Assembly (NCBI GenBank): GCA_003859965.1
Contig: RQYR01000022.1
Location: forward strand, 1-52,354
DNA length: 52,354 nucleotides
Direction of reading: 5' to 3'
Source: Comamonadaceae bacterium OH2545_COT-014
GTDB lineage: Bacteria > Pseudomonadota > Gammaproteobacteria > Burkholderiales > Burkholderiaceae_C
This document shows positions 27,644-35,835 of the stretch, in pieces. The stretch's first letter is position 1. Every line of letters begins with the position of its first letter. The notes beneath the pieces are model-generated. The model did not search any database, was not told where the DNA came from, and saw nothing but the letters and a program-made list of their open reading frames with translations. The position numbers and the translations under genes were made by a program.

Positions 27644-28471
27644 ATGGACACCCTGAACCTGCCATCGAAAACCGGCCTGGCACCGGGCCAGCCCTGCCGC
27701 CGCCTGCTGCTGCGGGGCGCAGTGGCGGGCGCGGCCGGCAGTGCCTGGCCCGCACTGGCGCGCATGGCGCCGGCAGAGCTGGCAGCACCTGTCTGGCAGG
27801 CGTCCGACTGGCTTCCCTACGCCGCGCATCAGGTGATGCGCATCGAGCCGTCACTGACGCAGGGGCCGGAATCCGCGCCAATGCTTCGCCTGGAACCCGT
27901 GCGCACGTCACCCCGCACGGCCAGGGCCGGCAGCAGGGCAACGGCAGGCCAGCCGCCGCGCGCCTACGTGCGCGTGGGCCAGGCCTGTGGCGTGCCGCCC
28001 TGGCTGCTCTATGGCGTCGCCTTGCAGGAATCCAAGCTCCGTTTCGGCGAACGCACCCTGCCCTACCCCTGGACGCTGTGCGTGCGCGGCCGTGGGCTGC
28101 GCTACGGCAGCTATGGGCAGGCGCTGGCCGCCTTGCGCACTTTCGTGGGCCAGCGCATTACCAATGTGGACTGCGGCGCCATGCAGGTCAACTGGCACTG
28201 GCACAGCGACAAGCTGCGCAGCTTTGAACAGGCGCTCGACCCGTACCCCAATCTCACGGTCGGCGCCGGCATCCTGCGCGGCCATTACGAGGCCCGGCGC
28301 GACTGGCGGCAGGCCGTGGCGCTCTATCACACCGGATCGGATGCGGCGCCCGCCACCCGCGCGCGTGGCGCGCGCTATGCCCGCCAGACCCTGGATCGGC
28401 TGGCACGCATGGGCGTGACGGCGCCCTGGCTGAACCAGGGCGTGATGCAGCACGGAGGCCGTCATGCCTGA
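27644..28471 (+). CDS. Lytic transglycosylase (SLT domain), transfer-associated
   Basis: A 275-residue protein expected to cut peptidoglycan locally so the secretion channel can cross the wall. The SLT fold carries catalytic Glu129 in YGVALQESKLRFGE, plus NVDCGAMQVNWHWHSD and VALYHTGSD. The N-terminus (RRLLLRGAVAGAAGSAWPALA) resembles a twin-arginine or ordinary signal peptide. Its position between the TIGR03759 and PFL_4695-type genes is the usual place for the ICE transglycosylase. It overlaps the next gene by 8 bp. A second transglycosylase-like gene occurs at 51266. Confidence 0.88.
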   Translation: MDTLNLPSKTGLAPGQPCRRLLLRGAVAGAAGSAWPALARMAPAELAAPVWQASDWLPYAAHQVMRIEPSLTQGPESAPMLRLEPVRTSPRTARAGSRATAGQPPRAYVRVGQACGVPPWLLYGVALQESKLRFGERTLPYPWTLCVRGRGLRYGSYGQALAALRTFVGQRITNVDCGAMQVNWHWHSDKLRSFEQALDPYPNLTVGAGILRGHYEARRDWRQAVALYHTGSDAAPATRARGARYARQTLDRLARMGVTAPWLNQGVMQHGGRHA

Positions 28472-29138
28472 GTGGCGTGCGAACCGTCCCGCTGCCGGCC
28501 TGCTGCTGGCCACTCTGGCCTGCATGGTTGCCGTGGCCGTGGCGCAGCCGGTCGCGGCCGGCATGCCCGGCATCAACCCGATGGAGCCGGCCCCGGAGCT
28601 GATCCAGATCGAGGCCAGCAGCGCCAGCGTGCCGGCAGCGGCGCATTTTGGTTATCTGCTGGAAGGCGAGGACCAGCCGGGCGTGCTGGCCTCGCTGGTG
28701 TTTCCCATGGTTTCGCCGCTGGCGCCAGCGAGTGCGGCCGGTGCGGCTGCCGTGGCCACCGTGCCGGCCGTGCAGGATGAAGGCGTGCCCGTGCTGGAGG
28801 GCAAGTGGCTGACCCAGCCGCTGCTGATCGCGGGTGACGACGCGGCCTCGCTCCAGTGGCTGGCGCGCCACCATGCGGCGCTGCGTGCCATGGATGCGGC
28901 CGTGATGGTCGTGGCCGCACGCGACGAGGCCGGTTTCAAGCGCGTGCAGCGCGCCGCCATCGGCCTGACCGTGGCGCCGGTGCAGGGCGCCTGGCTGACC
29001 GCGCGCCTGATGGCGGCCGGCGTGCGGGTGCGTCCCGTGCTGATCGGACTGGACGGCCGCGCGCTGCGGTCCATGCCGGCATCCGGCGGTCAAGGAGAAG
29101 GCGAGAGCAGGCAGCGCCAGACAGGGGGACGGCCATGA
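28464..29138 (+). CDS. ICE transfer protein, TIGR03765 (PFL_4695) family
   Basis: A 224-residue exported protein with signal peptide (LLLATLACMVAVAVAQPVAA). The C-terminal half fits the PFL_4695 family: LLIAGDDAASLQWLARHHAAL, then MVVAARDEAGFKRV and GLTVAPVQGAWLTARLMAAG ending in VRPVLIG. Integrating-element proteins of this family sit just before traD and are of unknown function. The stop overlaps the traD start (ATGA), so the two are translationally coupled. Confidence 0.85.
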   Translation: MPEWRANRPAAGLLLATLACMVAVAVAQPVAAGMPGINPMEPAPELIQIEASSASVPAAAHFGYLLEGEDQPGVLASLVFPMVSPLAPASAAGAAAVATVPAVQDEGVPVLEGKWLTQPLLIAGDDAASLQWLARHHAALRAMDAAVMVVAARDEAGFKRVQRAAIGLTVAPVQGAWLTARLMAAGVRVRPVLIGLDGRALRSMPASGGQGEGESRQRQTGGRP

Positions 29139-31444
29139 GCGTGCGGAGCGATTCCGTGCTGGAAGGGCTGCTGCGCCCGCCCATCGAGCTGTGGAGCACC
29201 GCCGTGAGCTGGGGCGTCGCCCTGGTCGCCCTGGTGGCGCCCTGGGCGCTGATGATGCCGACCATGCTGGGCTGGGCGGCGGCCGTGATCGCCACCTGGT
29301 TCGGCTGGGTGCGCCTGAGCCAGGCGCTGATGGTGCTGCGCTACCAGCATGGCATGAAGTTCTACACGGTCACGCGCGTGGCGCCGTCGCGTCTGCCTGT
29401 CACGCCCGACCAGCTCTACCTGGGCCAGGGCTTCGAGTGGAAGCAGTTGCATACGCAGCGCCGGCAGGATGCCTCGCAGAAATCAGCCGAGCCATTCGTG
29501 CAGCCGTCGGCGCGCGAGCAGGCGCTGCGCCGGCTGGGCCAGCGCCTGCTGGACGCCGGCAGCCGGCCCGGCGCCTCGCCAGTGGCCAGGGCGGCCGCGG
29601 CCGTGGCGGGCCTGGATGCCTGGTTCAACCCCATCCACCCCTATCCCGACCTGGGCGGCACGCCCATCCTGCACGGCGTGGGCAGCCTGGAGGAAGGGCC
29701 AGTGGCGCTGCGGCAGTCCGCCCGTTCGGGCCACCTGCTGGTGATGGGAACGACCCGGGTGGGCAAGACGCGGCTGCTGGAGCTGCTGGCCACCCAGGAC
29801 ATCCATGCCGGCAAGGTCGTCATCGTCATTGACCCCAAGGGAGACGCGGACCTGATGCTGCGCATGTTCGCCGAGGCCCGGCGCGCCGGTCGCCAGGACC
29901 AGTTCTACCTGTTCCACCTGGGCTACCCGGACATCTCCGCGCGCTACAACGGCATCGGCAACTTCGCCCGCATCACGGAAGTGGCCACGCGCGCCACCAA
30001 CGCCCTGCCCTCGTCCGGCAACTCGGCCGCGTTCAAGGAGTTTTCCTGGCGCTTCTCGAACATCGTCGCGCAGGCGCAGGTGGCGCTGGGACGGGTGCCC
30101 ACCTACGAGACGCTGCTCAAGGACGTGACGGGCATCGACGGCCTGTTCCTGGACTACGCGCAGATGGTGTTCGACCGCCTGGCCGAGGCGCCTGAAACAG
30201 CCGGCCGCTACGCCGACTGGCGCCTCAAGGTCGAGGAGCTGGCCGAGAAGATCACCCAGAAGAAGGGGCCGCCCGTGCCGCGCAGCCTGCAGGACCGCAA
30301 TCCCGAGCTGGTGGCCATGTTCCTGTGGATCCGGCAGTGCCGGCTGGATGACAAGGTGCTCACGGGCCTGGCGGCTGCGTTCAGCTACGAAAGGTCGTTC
30401 TACGAGAAGATCATCGCCAGCCTTGGTCCCTTCCTGGAAAAACTCACCACGGGGGCCGTGGGCAAGCTCATCAGTCCGGACTATTTCGACCAGGACGACC
30501 GCCGTCCCATCTTCGACTGGATGAGCGTGATGCGCCAGGGCGGCATCGTCTACGTCGGGCTGGATGCGCTGTCGGACGCGGTGGTGTCCTCGGCCGTGGG
30601 CAACTCCATGCTGGCCGACCTGGTCAGCGTGGGCGGCAAGCTCTACAAGAGCGGGCTGGACCCGCACGACCCCCAGGGAAAGCTCCGGCTGCCCGAGGTC
30701 TGCTGCCATTTCGACGAGGTCAACGAGATCGCCGGGCCGGAGTTCGTGCCCATGGTCAACAAGCTGGGCGGCTCGGGTTTCCGGATCACGGCCTACACGC
30801 AGTCCATGTTCGACATCGAGGCGCGTGTGGGCGACAAGGCCAAGGCCGGCCAGATCCTGGACAACTTCAACCACCTCGTCATGCTGCGCGTGCGCAGCGT
30901 GACCACGGCCAGCCTGCTGGCCGACCAGGTGCCGCAGGTAAACGTGGCCCAGCTCACGCCCATGTCGGGTGTGACCGACACGGCCGCGCAGGGTACAGGC
31001 GTAGATTTCACCTCCCGCAACGACGACATCGTCACCTACACCAAGGCGCCGATGATCGAGGCGGCCGACATCCTGGCGCTGCCGCAGGGCCAGGCGTTCG
31101 CGCTGCTGGAGGGCAACCGCCGCTTCAAGATCCGCATCCCGCTGGCCGATGCCCGGGGTGACCCGTTCGTGCCCGAGTCGCTGCAGAAAGTCGCGGCGGA
31201 CATGAAGCAGCGCTACCGCACCAGCGAGCAGTGGGCCAGGGAAACCGACTGGCTGGGCAGCCTGCCCTGGCTGCAGGGTCAGCCGCTGGGTGACGCCGGC
31301 ATCGGTCTGATCGACACCACGCTGGCCGGTGGTCAGGACGATCTGCTGGGCGACGCGGATTCCCACGAGGACGGCGGCGAGAACGCCCGCACGGTGCTGG
31401 CCCATGGCGCCGTGCTTGGCCAGGTGATGGGACACGCCTCATGA
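29135..31444 (+). CDS. traD: Type IV coupling protein TraD
   Basis: A 769-residue inner-membrane ATPase that recruits the relaxase-DNA complex to the channel. Two membrane helices (about 24-56) are followed by the nucleotide-binding domain with Walker A GTTRVGKT (205-212), VVIVIDPKGDADLML, and a Walker B-like VCCHFDEVNEI near 525. It matches SXT/ICE-type TraD rather than plasmid VirD4. The start is ATG 29135 overlapping the previous stop; the frame extends upstream but out of register with a real gene. It overlaps the next gene by 4 nt. Confidence 0.94.
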   Translation: MSVRSDSVLEGLLRPPIELWSTAVSWGVALVALVAPWALMMPTMLGWAAAVIATWFGWVRLSQALMVLRYQHGMKFYTVTRVAPSRLPVTPDQLYLGQGFEWKQLHTQRRQDASQKSAEPFVQPSAREQALRRLGQRLLDAGSRPGASPVARAAAAVAGLDAWFNPIHPYPDLGGTPILHGVGSLEEGPVALRQSARSGHLLVMGTTRVGKTRLLELLATQDIHAGKVVIVIDPKGDADLMLRMFAEARRAGRQDQFYLFHLGYPDISARYNGIGNFARITEVATRATNALPSSGNSAAFKEFSWRFSNIVAQAQVALGRVPTYETLLKDVTGIDGLFLDYAQMVFDRLAEAPETAGRYADWRLKVEELAEKITQKKGPPVPRSLQDRNPELVAMFLWIRQCRLDDKVLTGLAAAFSYERSFYEKIIASLGPFLEKLTTGAVGKLISPDYFDQDDRRPIFDWMSVMRQGGIVYVGLDALSDAVVSSAVGNSMLADLVSVGGKLYKSGLDPHDPQGKLRLPEVCCHFDEVNEIAGPEFVPMVNKLGGSGFRITAYTQSMFDIEARVGDKAKAGQILDNFNHLVMLRVRSVTTASLLADQVPQVNVAQLTPMSGVTDTAAQGTGVDFTSRNDDIVTYTKAPMIEAADILALPQGQAFALLEGNRRFKIRIPLADARGDPFVPESLQKVAADMKQRYRTSEQWARETDWLGSLPWLQGQPLGDAGIGLIDTTLAGGQDDLLGDADSHEDGGENARTVLAHGAVLGQVMGHAS

Positions 31445-32220
31445 GCGCCACCGCCGCCAAGCCTCCCGTCCGGCCCCGCGCGCGAGGTCCGGTGCAACTG
31501 ACGCTCGAAGTGGCGTTCGGGCTGGTGTTCATTGCGCTGTTCGCCTGGGCCGTCGGACTGATGATCGAGATCGCCGGCAGCTACACGATCTGGAAGCACG
31601 AAGGCGCCGGCCACGCCCGGCGCATCGTGCGCCAGGACCTGGGCTACATCGCGGCCGCGCCGCGCAGCCTGCTGGTGGACGACACCGCCGCGTTTGCAGG
31701 CCGGCTCCTCGGATGGGTTGAGCGGCCCTACGCCCGGCTGGGCGTGCTGGACTGGTATGCGCGCGCCCATGGCCATGCCGGCACCCCCCGCGTTTCCGCG
31801 CCGACACAGGAGCCGGCCGCTTCCGCGAACCGCCTGCGCCAGGGCATGGGCCGGGCCAGGCAGGGCATGAGCCGGACCCTGAGCCAGTGGGCCGTGATGT
31901 CCATGTACGTGGCCCAGGACTTGGCCCTTCGCCTGTCGGTGGCCCTCTTTGCCCTGCCCGCCTTCCTGCTGGCCTGCCTGGTGGGCACCGTGGACGGGCT
32001 GGTGCGGCGCGACCTGCGCCGCTGGCGGGGCGGGCGCGAATCCAGCTTCGTCTACCACCACGCCAAGCGCTACACGGGCTGGGCGCTCACAGGCGGATTC
32101 GGCCTGTACCTGACCTGGCCCTTTGGCGGCTTCAACCCCGCCTACATGGTGCTGGTGTTCACCGTGCTGGTGGCCGCCACGCTGTCCACCACGGTGGCCG
32201 CCTTCAAGAAATACGTCTAG
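31441..32220 (+). CDS. ICE inner-membrane protein, TIGR03747 (PFL_4697) family
   Basis: A 259-residue protein with about four membrane helices: near 22-45 (VAFGLVFIALFAWAVGLMI), 155-185 (LRLSVALFALPAFLLACLVG) and two near the C-terminus (210-250). The motif DGLVRRDLRRWRGGRESSFV then HHAKR is characteristic of the family located after traD. It is probably a channel or coupling-protein partner. ATG 31441 overlaps the traD stop by 4 nt. Confidence 0.85.
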   Translation: MSATAAKPPVRPRARGPVQLTLEVAFGLVFIALFAWAVGLMIEIAGSYTIWKHEGAGHARRIVRQDLGYIAAAPRSLLVDDTAAFAGRLLGWVERPYARLGVLDWYARAHGHAGTPRVSAPTQEPAASANRLRQGMGRARQGMSRTLSQWAVMSMYVAQDLALRLSVALFALPAFLLACLVGTVDGLVRRDLRRWRGGRESSFVYHHAKRYTGWALTGGFGLYLTWPFGGFNPAYMVLVFTVLVAATLSTTVAAFKKYV

Positions 32221-32242
32221 GAAAACGTCCAGGAGAACCGAG

Positions 32243-32584
32243 ATGAACCACCCCCGAACCCTGCTCCCGTCTCCAGGCGCCGCCGTGCGCCGCGCCTGGC
32301 TGCTGTCGCTGCTGCTTGCCGCCGGCATGGCCTGCGCGCCGGCCCGCGCGGGCGATGACGAGACCGAGCGCGAACACCTGGCACGCATCGACGCCGAGCT
32401 GGCCCGCGTGCAGGCCATGGTGTCGGCGGCCGCGCAGGACGCGCCCGATGGCCAGCGCATCCGCTTCCGCTATGACTGGCTGCAGCGTGATCTGCAAATG
32501 CTGCGCGACGGGATCGCGCAGCACGCCGATGCGCCGCGCCAGCCCCGGCCGGCGCCGCCCCTGCGCGGCGACTACCGCCAGTGA
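32243..32584 (+). CDS. RAQPRD-family ICE protein
   Basis: A 113-residue exported protein with signal peptide (LLSLLLAAGMACAPARAGDD) and a helical, charged mature part (ARIDAELARVQAMVSAA, FRYDWLQRDLQMLRDGI) ending in PRPAPPLRGDYRQ, as in the family whose name comes from its C-terminal signature. AGGAG precedes ATG 32243 at about 7 nt. Periplasmic and of unknown function; always near traD in these ICEs. Confidence 0.82.
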   Translation: MNHPRTLLPSPGAAVRRAWLLSLLLAAGMACAPARAGDDETEREHLARIDAELARVQAMVSAAAQDAPDGQRIRFRYDWLQRDLQMLRDGIAQHADAPRQPRPAPPLRGDYRQ

Positions 32585-32600
32585 GCCGCAGGAGGCGCCC

Positions 32601-32834
32601 GTGAACCAGGTCATGCGAGAGGCGTTCCAGGCCGGATCAGGCATTGATCCGGCCAGCGTCAGGCTGACGCTGACGCTGATCGCCGCCGGCGTGCTGTTCG
32701 CCGTGTGCGCCTGGATCGCGTTGCAGCTGCTCGACGCCATGAACCAGGAGGAGATCAGCGCCAGGCAGGCCCTGCTGGGCATGGTCAAGACGGGAGTGCT
32801 CGCCGCGCTGTGCCTGTACGCCATCTCGATGTGA
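32601..32834 (+). CDS. Small membrane T4SS protein, TIGR03758/DUF3262 (PFL_4701) family
   Basis: A 77-residue protein starting at GTG 32601 after GCAGGAGG. Two membrane helices: about 21-45 (LTLTLIAAGVLFAVCAWIAL) and 56-76. The N-terminal MREAFQAGSGIDPASVRLT is the family signature. Size and placement suggest a pilin-like or channel subunit; this is not proven. A diverged second copy forms the C-terminus of the protein at 51266-52216. Confidence 0.82.
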   Translation: MNQVMREAFQAGSGIDPASVRLTLTLIAAGVLFAVCAWIALQLLDAMNQEEISARQALLGMVKTGVLAALCLYAISM

Positions 32835-32909
32835 CCGGCCCAACCGTTTGCCCCCAACCGTTTCCCCCAACTGTCCCTTCAACCCAACCTTCCACGCAAG
32901 GAGATCACC

Positions 32910-33311
32910 ATGACAACCAAGCTCGCACAACTCGGCCAGGCGGCCGCCCGTCTCCGTGAAACATGCGCCCGCGCCGCGCTGGCGCCCTTCGTGATGTTGG
33001 CGTGCAGCCCGGCCATGGCCGCGCTGCCGACCATGCCGGCGCCCGGCGACGCCATTGGCGGCGGCACCGTCGCACAGGGCGACTGGCTGGGCACGATGGG
33101 CGCCTGGATCAAGGCGGGCCTGACCATCCTGGTGCTGGTGCTGGCTGCCCTCGGCTTTGTCTACGTGCTGATGGGCGCGCTGGGCAAGTGGCGCGCCTAC
33201 TCCATGGGACGCGCCGAAATCGGCGACCTCAAGGAATACTTCGTCATGGGCGCGGTGCTCGCCGTGTTCCTGGTCGTCATGGGCACCTACGCCTTCGAGA
33301 CCCTGGCCTGA
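32910..33311 (+). CDS. ICE membrane protein, TIGR03745 (PFL_4702) family
   Basis: A 133-residue protein with a cleavable N-terminal signal (about 24-38, FVMLACSPAMAALPTMPAPG) and two membrane helices (about 70-92 and 112-130). The segment KWRAYSMGRAEIGDLKEYFV between them is a family hallmark. The signal plus two-helix layout resembles VirB2/TrbC-type pilins, a plausible role. AAGGAG precedes ATG 32910. The 75-bp gap before it contains the repeats CCCCCAACCGTTT and CCCCCAACTG but no gene. Confidence 0.83.
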   Translation: MTTKLAQLGQAAARLRETCARAALAPFVMLACSPAMAALPTMPAPGDAIGGGTVAQGDWLGTMGAWIKAGLTILVLVLAALGFVYVLMGALGKWRAYSMGRAEIGDLKEYFVMGAVLAVFLVVMGTYAFETLA

Positions 33312-33326
33312 CGAGGGCAAGCGGCC

Positions 33327-33839
33327 ATGAGCACCAGCAGCAGACCCCGTGAGCGCGCCAGCGACACGCCGCGCGCGCCCGTGACCGACCGGGTCAACGT
33401 CGAGCCGGCCATCCTGCACGGCATGACCGTGACCGAGGCCAAGGTCATCGGCGCGGTGTCCCTGGCCATCTTCCTGCTCGCCGGCGGCATCGTTTCTGCC
33501 GCCACGGGACGGTGGCAGGCCGTGATGCTCATGGCCGTGTTCGGGCCGGCGCTAACCCTCTGGTTCGCGTCGCAGTACCTGGCGCGCATCAAGCGGGGCC
33601 GGCCCGACGCCTACTACACGCAGGCCATCCACCTGTGGCTGGTTGGCTGCGGGCTGGCCACGCCGCGCTTCATCACCCACCACGGCTGGTGGTCGCTGGG
33701 CCGCACACTTGACCTCTCGCTGGCCAGCCCGCTCGACCCTCCACCGGAAAAACCCCTCCGCTCCCCAGACGCCCCGCGTACCGCATCCAGGGCGCGGGCG
33801 CCGAACCTTCCGTCTCCGTCCGGGAGAACCGAACCATGA
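33327..33839 (+). CDS. ICE membrane protein, TIGR03750/DUF3487 family
   Basis: A 170-residue protein with two membrane helices (about 40-58 and 64-86, VIGAVSLAIFLLAGGIVSA and AVMLMAVFGPALTLWFASQ), then the conserved RIKRGRPDAYYTQAIHLWL. The shape recalls VirB3/TraL proteins that pair with VirB4. The C-terminal 45 residues are Pro/Ser-rich. The stop overlaps the next start (ATGA). Confidence 0.84.
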   Translation: MSTSSRPRERASDTPRAPVTDRVNVEPAILHGMTVTEAKVIGAVSLAIFLLAGGIVSAATGRWQAVMLMAVFGPALTLWFASQYLARIKRGRPDAYYTQAIHLWLVGCGLATPRFITHHGWWSLGRTLDLSLASPLDPPPEKPLRSPDAPRTASRARAPNLPSPSGRTEP

Positions 33840-34624
33840 GTACCAGACAGAGCCTGGATGCGCTGGCCACCGCCCGCGCGCACAACGCCTACCTGCGCCG
33901 GATCATCCTGGTGGTCGCGGCACTGGGCGCGGCCGGCATGTATTTCGCGTGGCGCCTGCCGCATTCGCTGGACATCCACATCGCGCCGGACATGAAGGCG
34001 GGCGACACCGTGCGCTACGCCGACGGCCAGGCCAGCGTGCCAGACGTGAACGTCTACGGATTCGCCTACTACATCTGGCAGCAGATCAACCGCTGGCAGC
34101 AGGACGGCGCCAAGAACTACGGCGAGCAGATCTTCCGTTTCCAGTCCTACGTGACCCCCGCCTGCCTGGCCCAGTTGCAATCGGACATGCAGGCCCGCCA
34201 CCAGGCCGGCGAGCTGCGTTCGCGCACGCGCCAGATGACCGAGATTCCGGGCCTGAGCTACGCGCCGGCCCGGGTCGTGCCCGATGGCAGCGGCGCCTGG
34301 ACGGTGCTGCTGGACATGCAGCTGATGGAGAGCTTCCGGGGCCAGCCGGTCAAGGACACCTTCATCCGCTACCCCATCCGCGTGGTCCGCTTCGACGTGG
34401 ACCGCGAACGCAACCCCTGGCGCCTGGCCGTGGACTGCTACGGCAGCCACCGTCCGCAGCGCCTGGACATGCGCGACGTGCAGGCCGGCGCCACCGGCAA
34501 ACCCGTGGCACTGCCCGGCCAGATCACCCCGGCCGCCCTGCCCCAGGCCACGGACGAGGCCGTCGATGCCGTCCTGGGCCGCACCAGCGCGCCGCCCTCC
34601 CCTGCCACGAAAGGCCAGCCATGA
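33836..34624 (+). CDS. VirB8/TraE-like ICE protein, TIGR03746/DUF2895 (PFL_4703) family
   Basis: A 262-residue protein with one N-terminal membrane helix (about 22-42, IILVVAALGAAGMYFAWRL) and a periplasmic domain (VNVYGFAYYIWQQINRWQQD, FRFQSYVTPACLAQLQSDM, VLLDMQLMESFRGQPV). Topology and gene order match the assembly factors that place the outer-membrane core. ATG 33836 and its stop both overlap neighbours by 4 nt. Confidence 0.86.
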   Translation: MSTRQSLDALATARAHNAYLRRIILVVAALGAAGMYFAWRLPHSLDIHIAPDMKAGDTVRYADGQASVPDVNVYGFAYYIWQQINRWQQDGAKNYGEQIFRFQSYVTPACLAQLQSDMQARHQAGELRSRTRQMTEIPGLSYAPARVVPDGSGAWTVLLDMQLMESFRGQPVKDTFIRYPIRVVRFDVDRERNPWRLAVDCYGSHRPQRLDMRDVQAGATGKPVALPGQITPAALPQATDEAVDAVLGRTSAPPSPATKGQP

Positions 34625-35814
34625 CGACCCTGACCGAATCGCCACGCACGGCATCCCATCGTGTTTGCGCCAGCGCCATGAGCCGGGCCGCCCGGCGCGC
34701 GCTGGCCGGCTGCGCCCTGGCGGCGCCAATGCTGCTGCTGGCCCTGCCCGCCAGCGCCCAGGACGTGACCCCTGTCTCGCTGGACAGCGTGCCGCCCGAC
34801 CTGATCCAGGTCGATGCGCCGTCCGCCGACGCTGCCCAGGCCATGCAGCCGGTGGACCTGGGCCAGGAGATTGGCGCCAGTGCTTCCTCCTCGTCCGGCC
34901 CGCCGGCCGGTGCGGTATGGCCCGCGCCGGGAACGGCGGCCCGGGCAGCGGCCATGGCGGCCATGCCCGCCGCCCGGCCGGGCATGCGGGCCGCCGCCCG
35001 CCGCAGCGCCGCCACGCGACGGCCGCCACCGGCTGCGGCCGCGCGGCGGGCCGGCATCGAGCGGGCGGTGTTCGAGCGCCACCCGGTCCGCGTACCGCTG
35101 CCGGTGGGCCAGGAGCGCCTGGTCACCCTGCCGGCGCCCGCCGCCCTGCATGTGCCGACCGACATGGCCCGGGTGGCACGCATCGAGGTCATCGACCGCA
35201 CCATGTACGTCACCGCGCTGGTGCCGTTCACGCCCATCCGCATCGTGGCCGAACTGATCGACAGCGGCCAGCAGGTCCCGATGGACCTGGTGGCAGGCGC
35301 CGACACGGCCACGGCCGTGGCGGAGCTGGAGGTGTTCGTCGTCGATGCGGGCCGCGAGTCCGTGAATGCCAGCGTGACTGCCACCGCCGCCGCTGCGGAC
35401 GACCCGGCGCAGGCTGGCGGCGAGCGGCAGCCGTCCGCGCCCGGGGCCGGCGCCGACATGGTGTCGCTGACGCGCCATGCAGCCCGCATGCTCTACGCAC
35501 CGCGCCGGCTGGCCTGGAGCGAGCCGGGCGTGCAGCAGGTGGACGTGGACACCGGCCCGGTGGACGGGCTGCTGCGCGGCGCGCACGTGCAGGCAGCGCC
35601 CGTTGGCCAGTGGCGCAGCGGCCAGCTGTACGTGACGGCCGTGCGCATCACCAACCTGTCGCGGCTGCCGCTGGAGATCCCGCTGGAGGACGTGCGTGGC
35701 CGCTGGATCTCGGCGACCGCCCAGCACGGGCGGATCGGGCCGGCCGGCAGCGAGACCGACACCACCGCCCTCTACCTGGTGTGCGACCGCGCGTTCGCCG
35801 CCTGCCTGCACTGA
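34621..35814 (+). CDS. TraK/VirB9-like ICE protein, TIGR03749/DUF3438 (PFL_4704) family
   Basis: A 397-residue exported protein with signal peptide (AALAGCALAAPMLLLALPASAQ region, about 26-47). An Ala/Arg/Pro-rich stretch follows, then the conserved domain (FERHPVRVPLPVGQERLVTL, RIEVIDRTMYVTALVPF, TRHAARMLYAPRRL). It is probably an outer-membrane-core ring component. The Ala-rich region (residues about 95-140) is longer than usual. ATG 34621 overlaps the previous stop; the open frame upstream of it is a shadow. Confidence 0.86.
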   Translation: MTTLTESPRTASHRVCASAMSRAARRALAGCALAAPMLLLALPASAQDVTPVSLDSVPPDLIQVDAPSADAAQAMQPVDLGQEIGASASSSSGPPAGAVWPAPGTAARAAAMAAMPAARPGMRAAARRSAATRRPPPAAAARRAGIERAVFERHPVRVPLPVGQERLVTLPAPAALHVPTDMARVARIEVIDRTMYVTALVPFTPIRIVAELIDSGQQVPMDLVAGADTATAVAELEVFVVDAGRESVNASVTATAAAADDPAQAGGERQPSAPGAGADMVSLTRHAARMLYAPRRLAWSEPGVQQVDVDTGPVDGLLRGAHVQAAPVGQWRSGQLYVTAVRITNLSRLPLEIPLEDVRGRWISATAQHGRIGPAGSETDTTALYLVCDRAFAACLH

Positions 35815-35835
35815 ACCCGTCAGAGGAGCGCTCCC

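Noticed and set aside
29483-31435. 650-codon minus-strand frame
   Set aside because: Shadow of traD; no recognisable domain.
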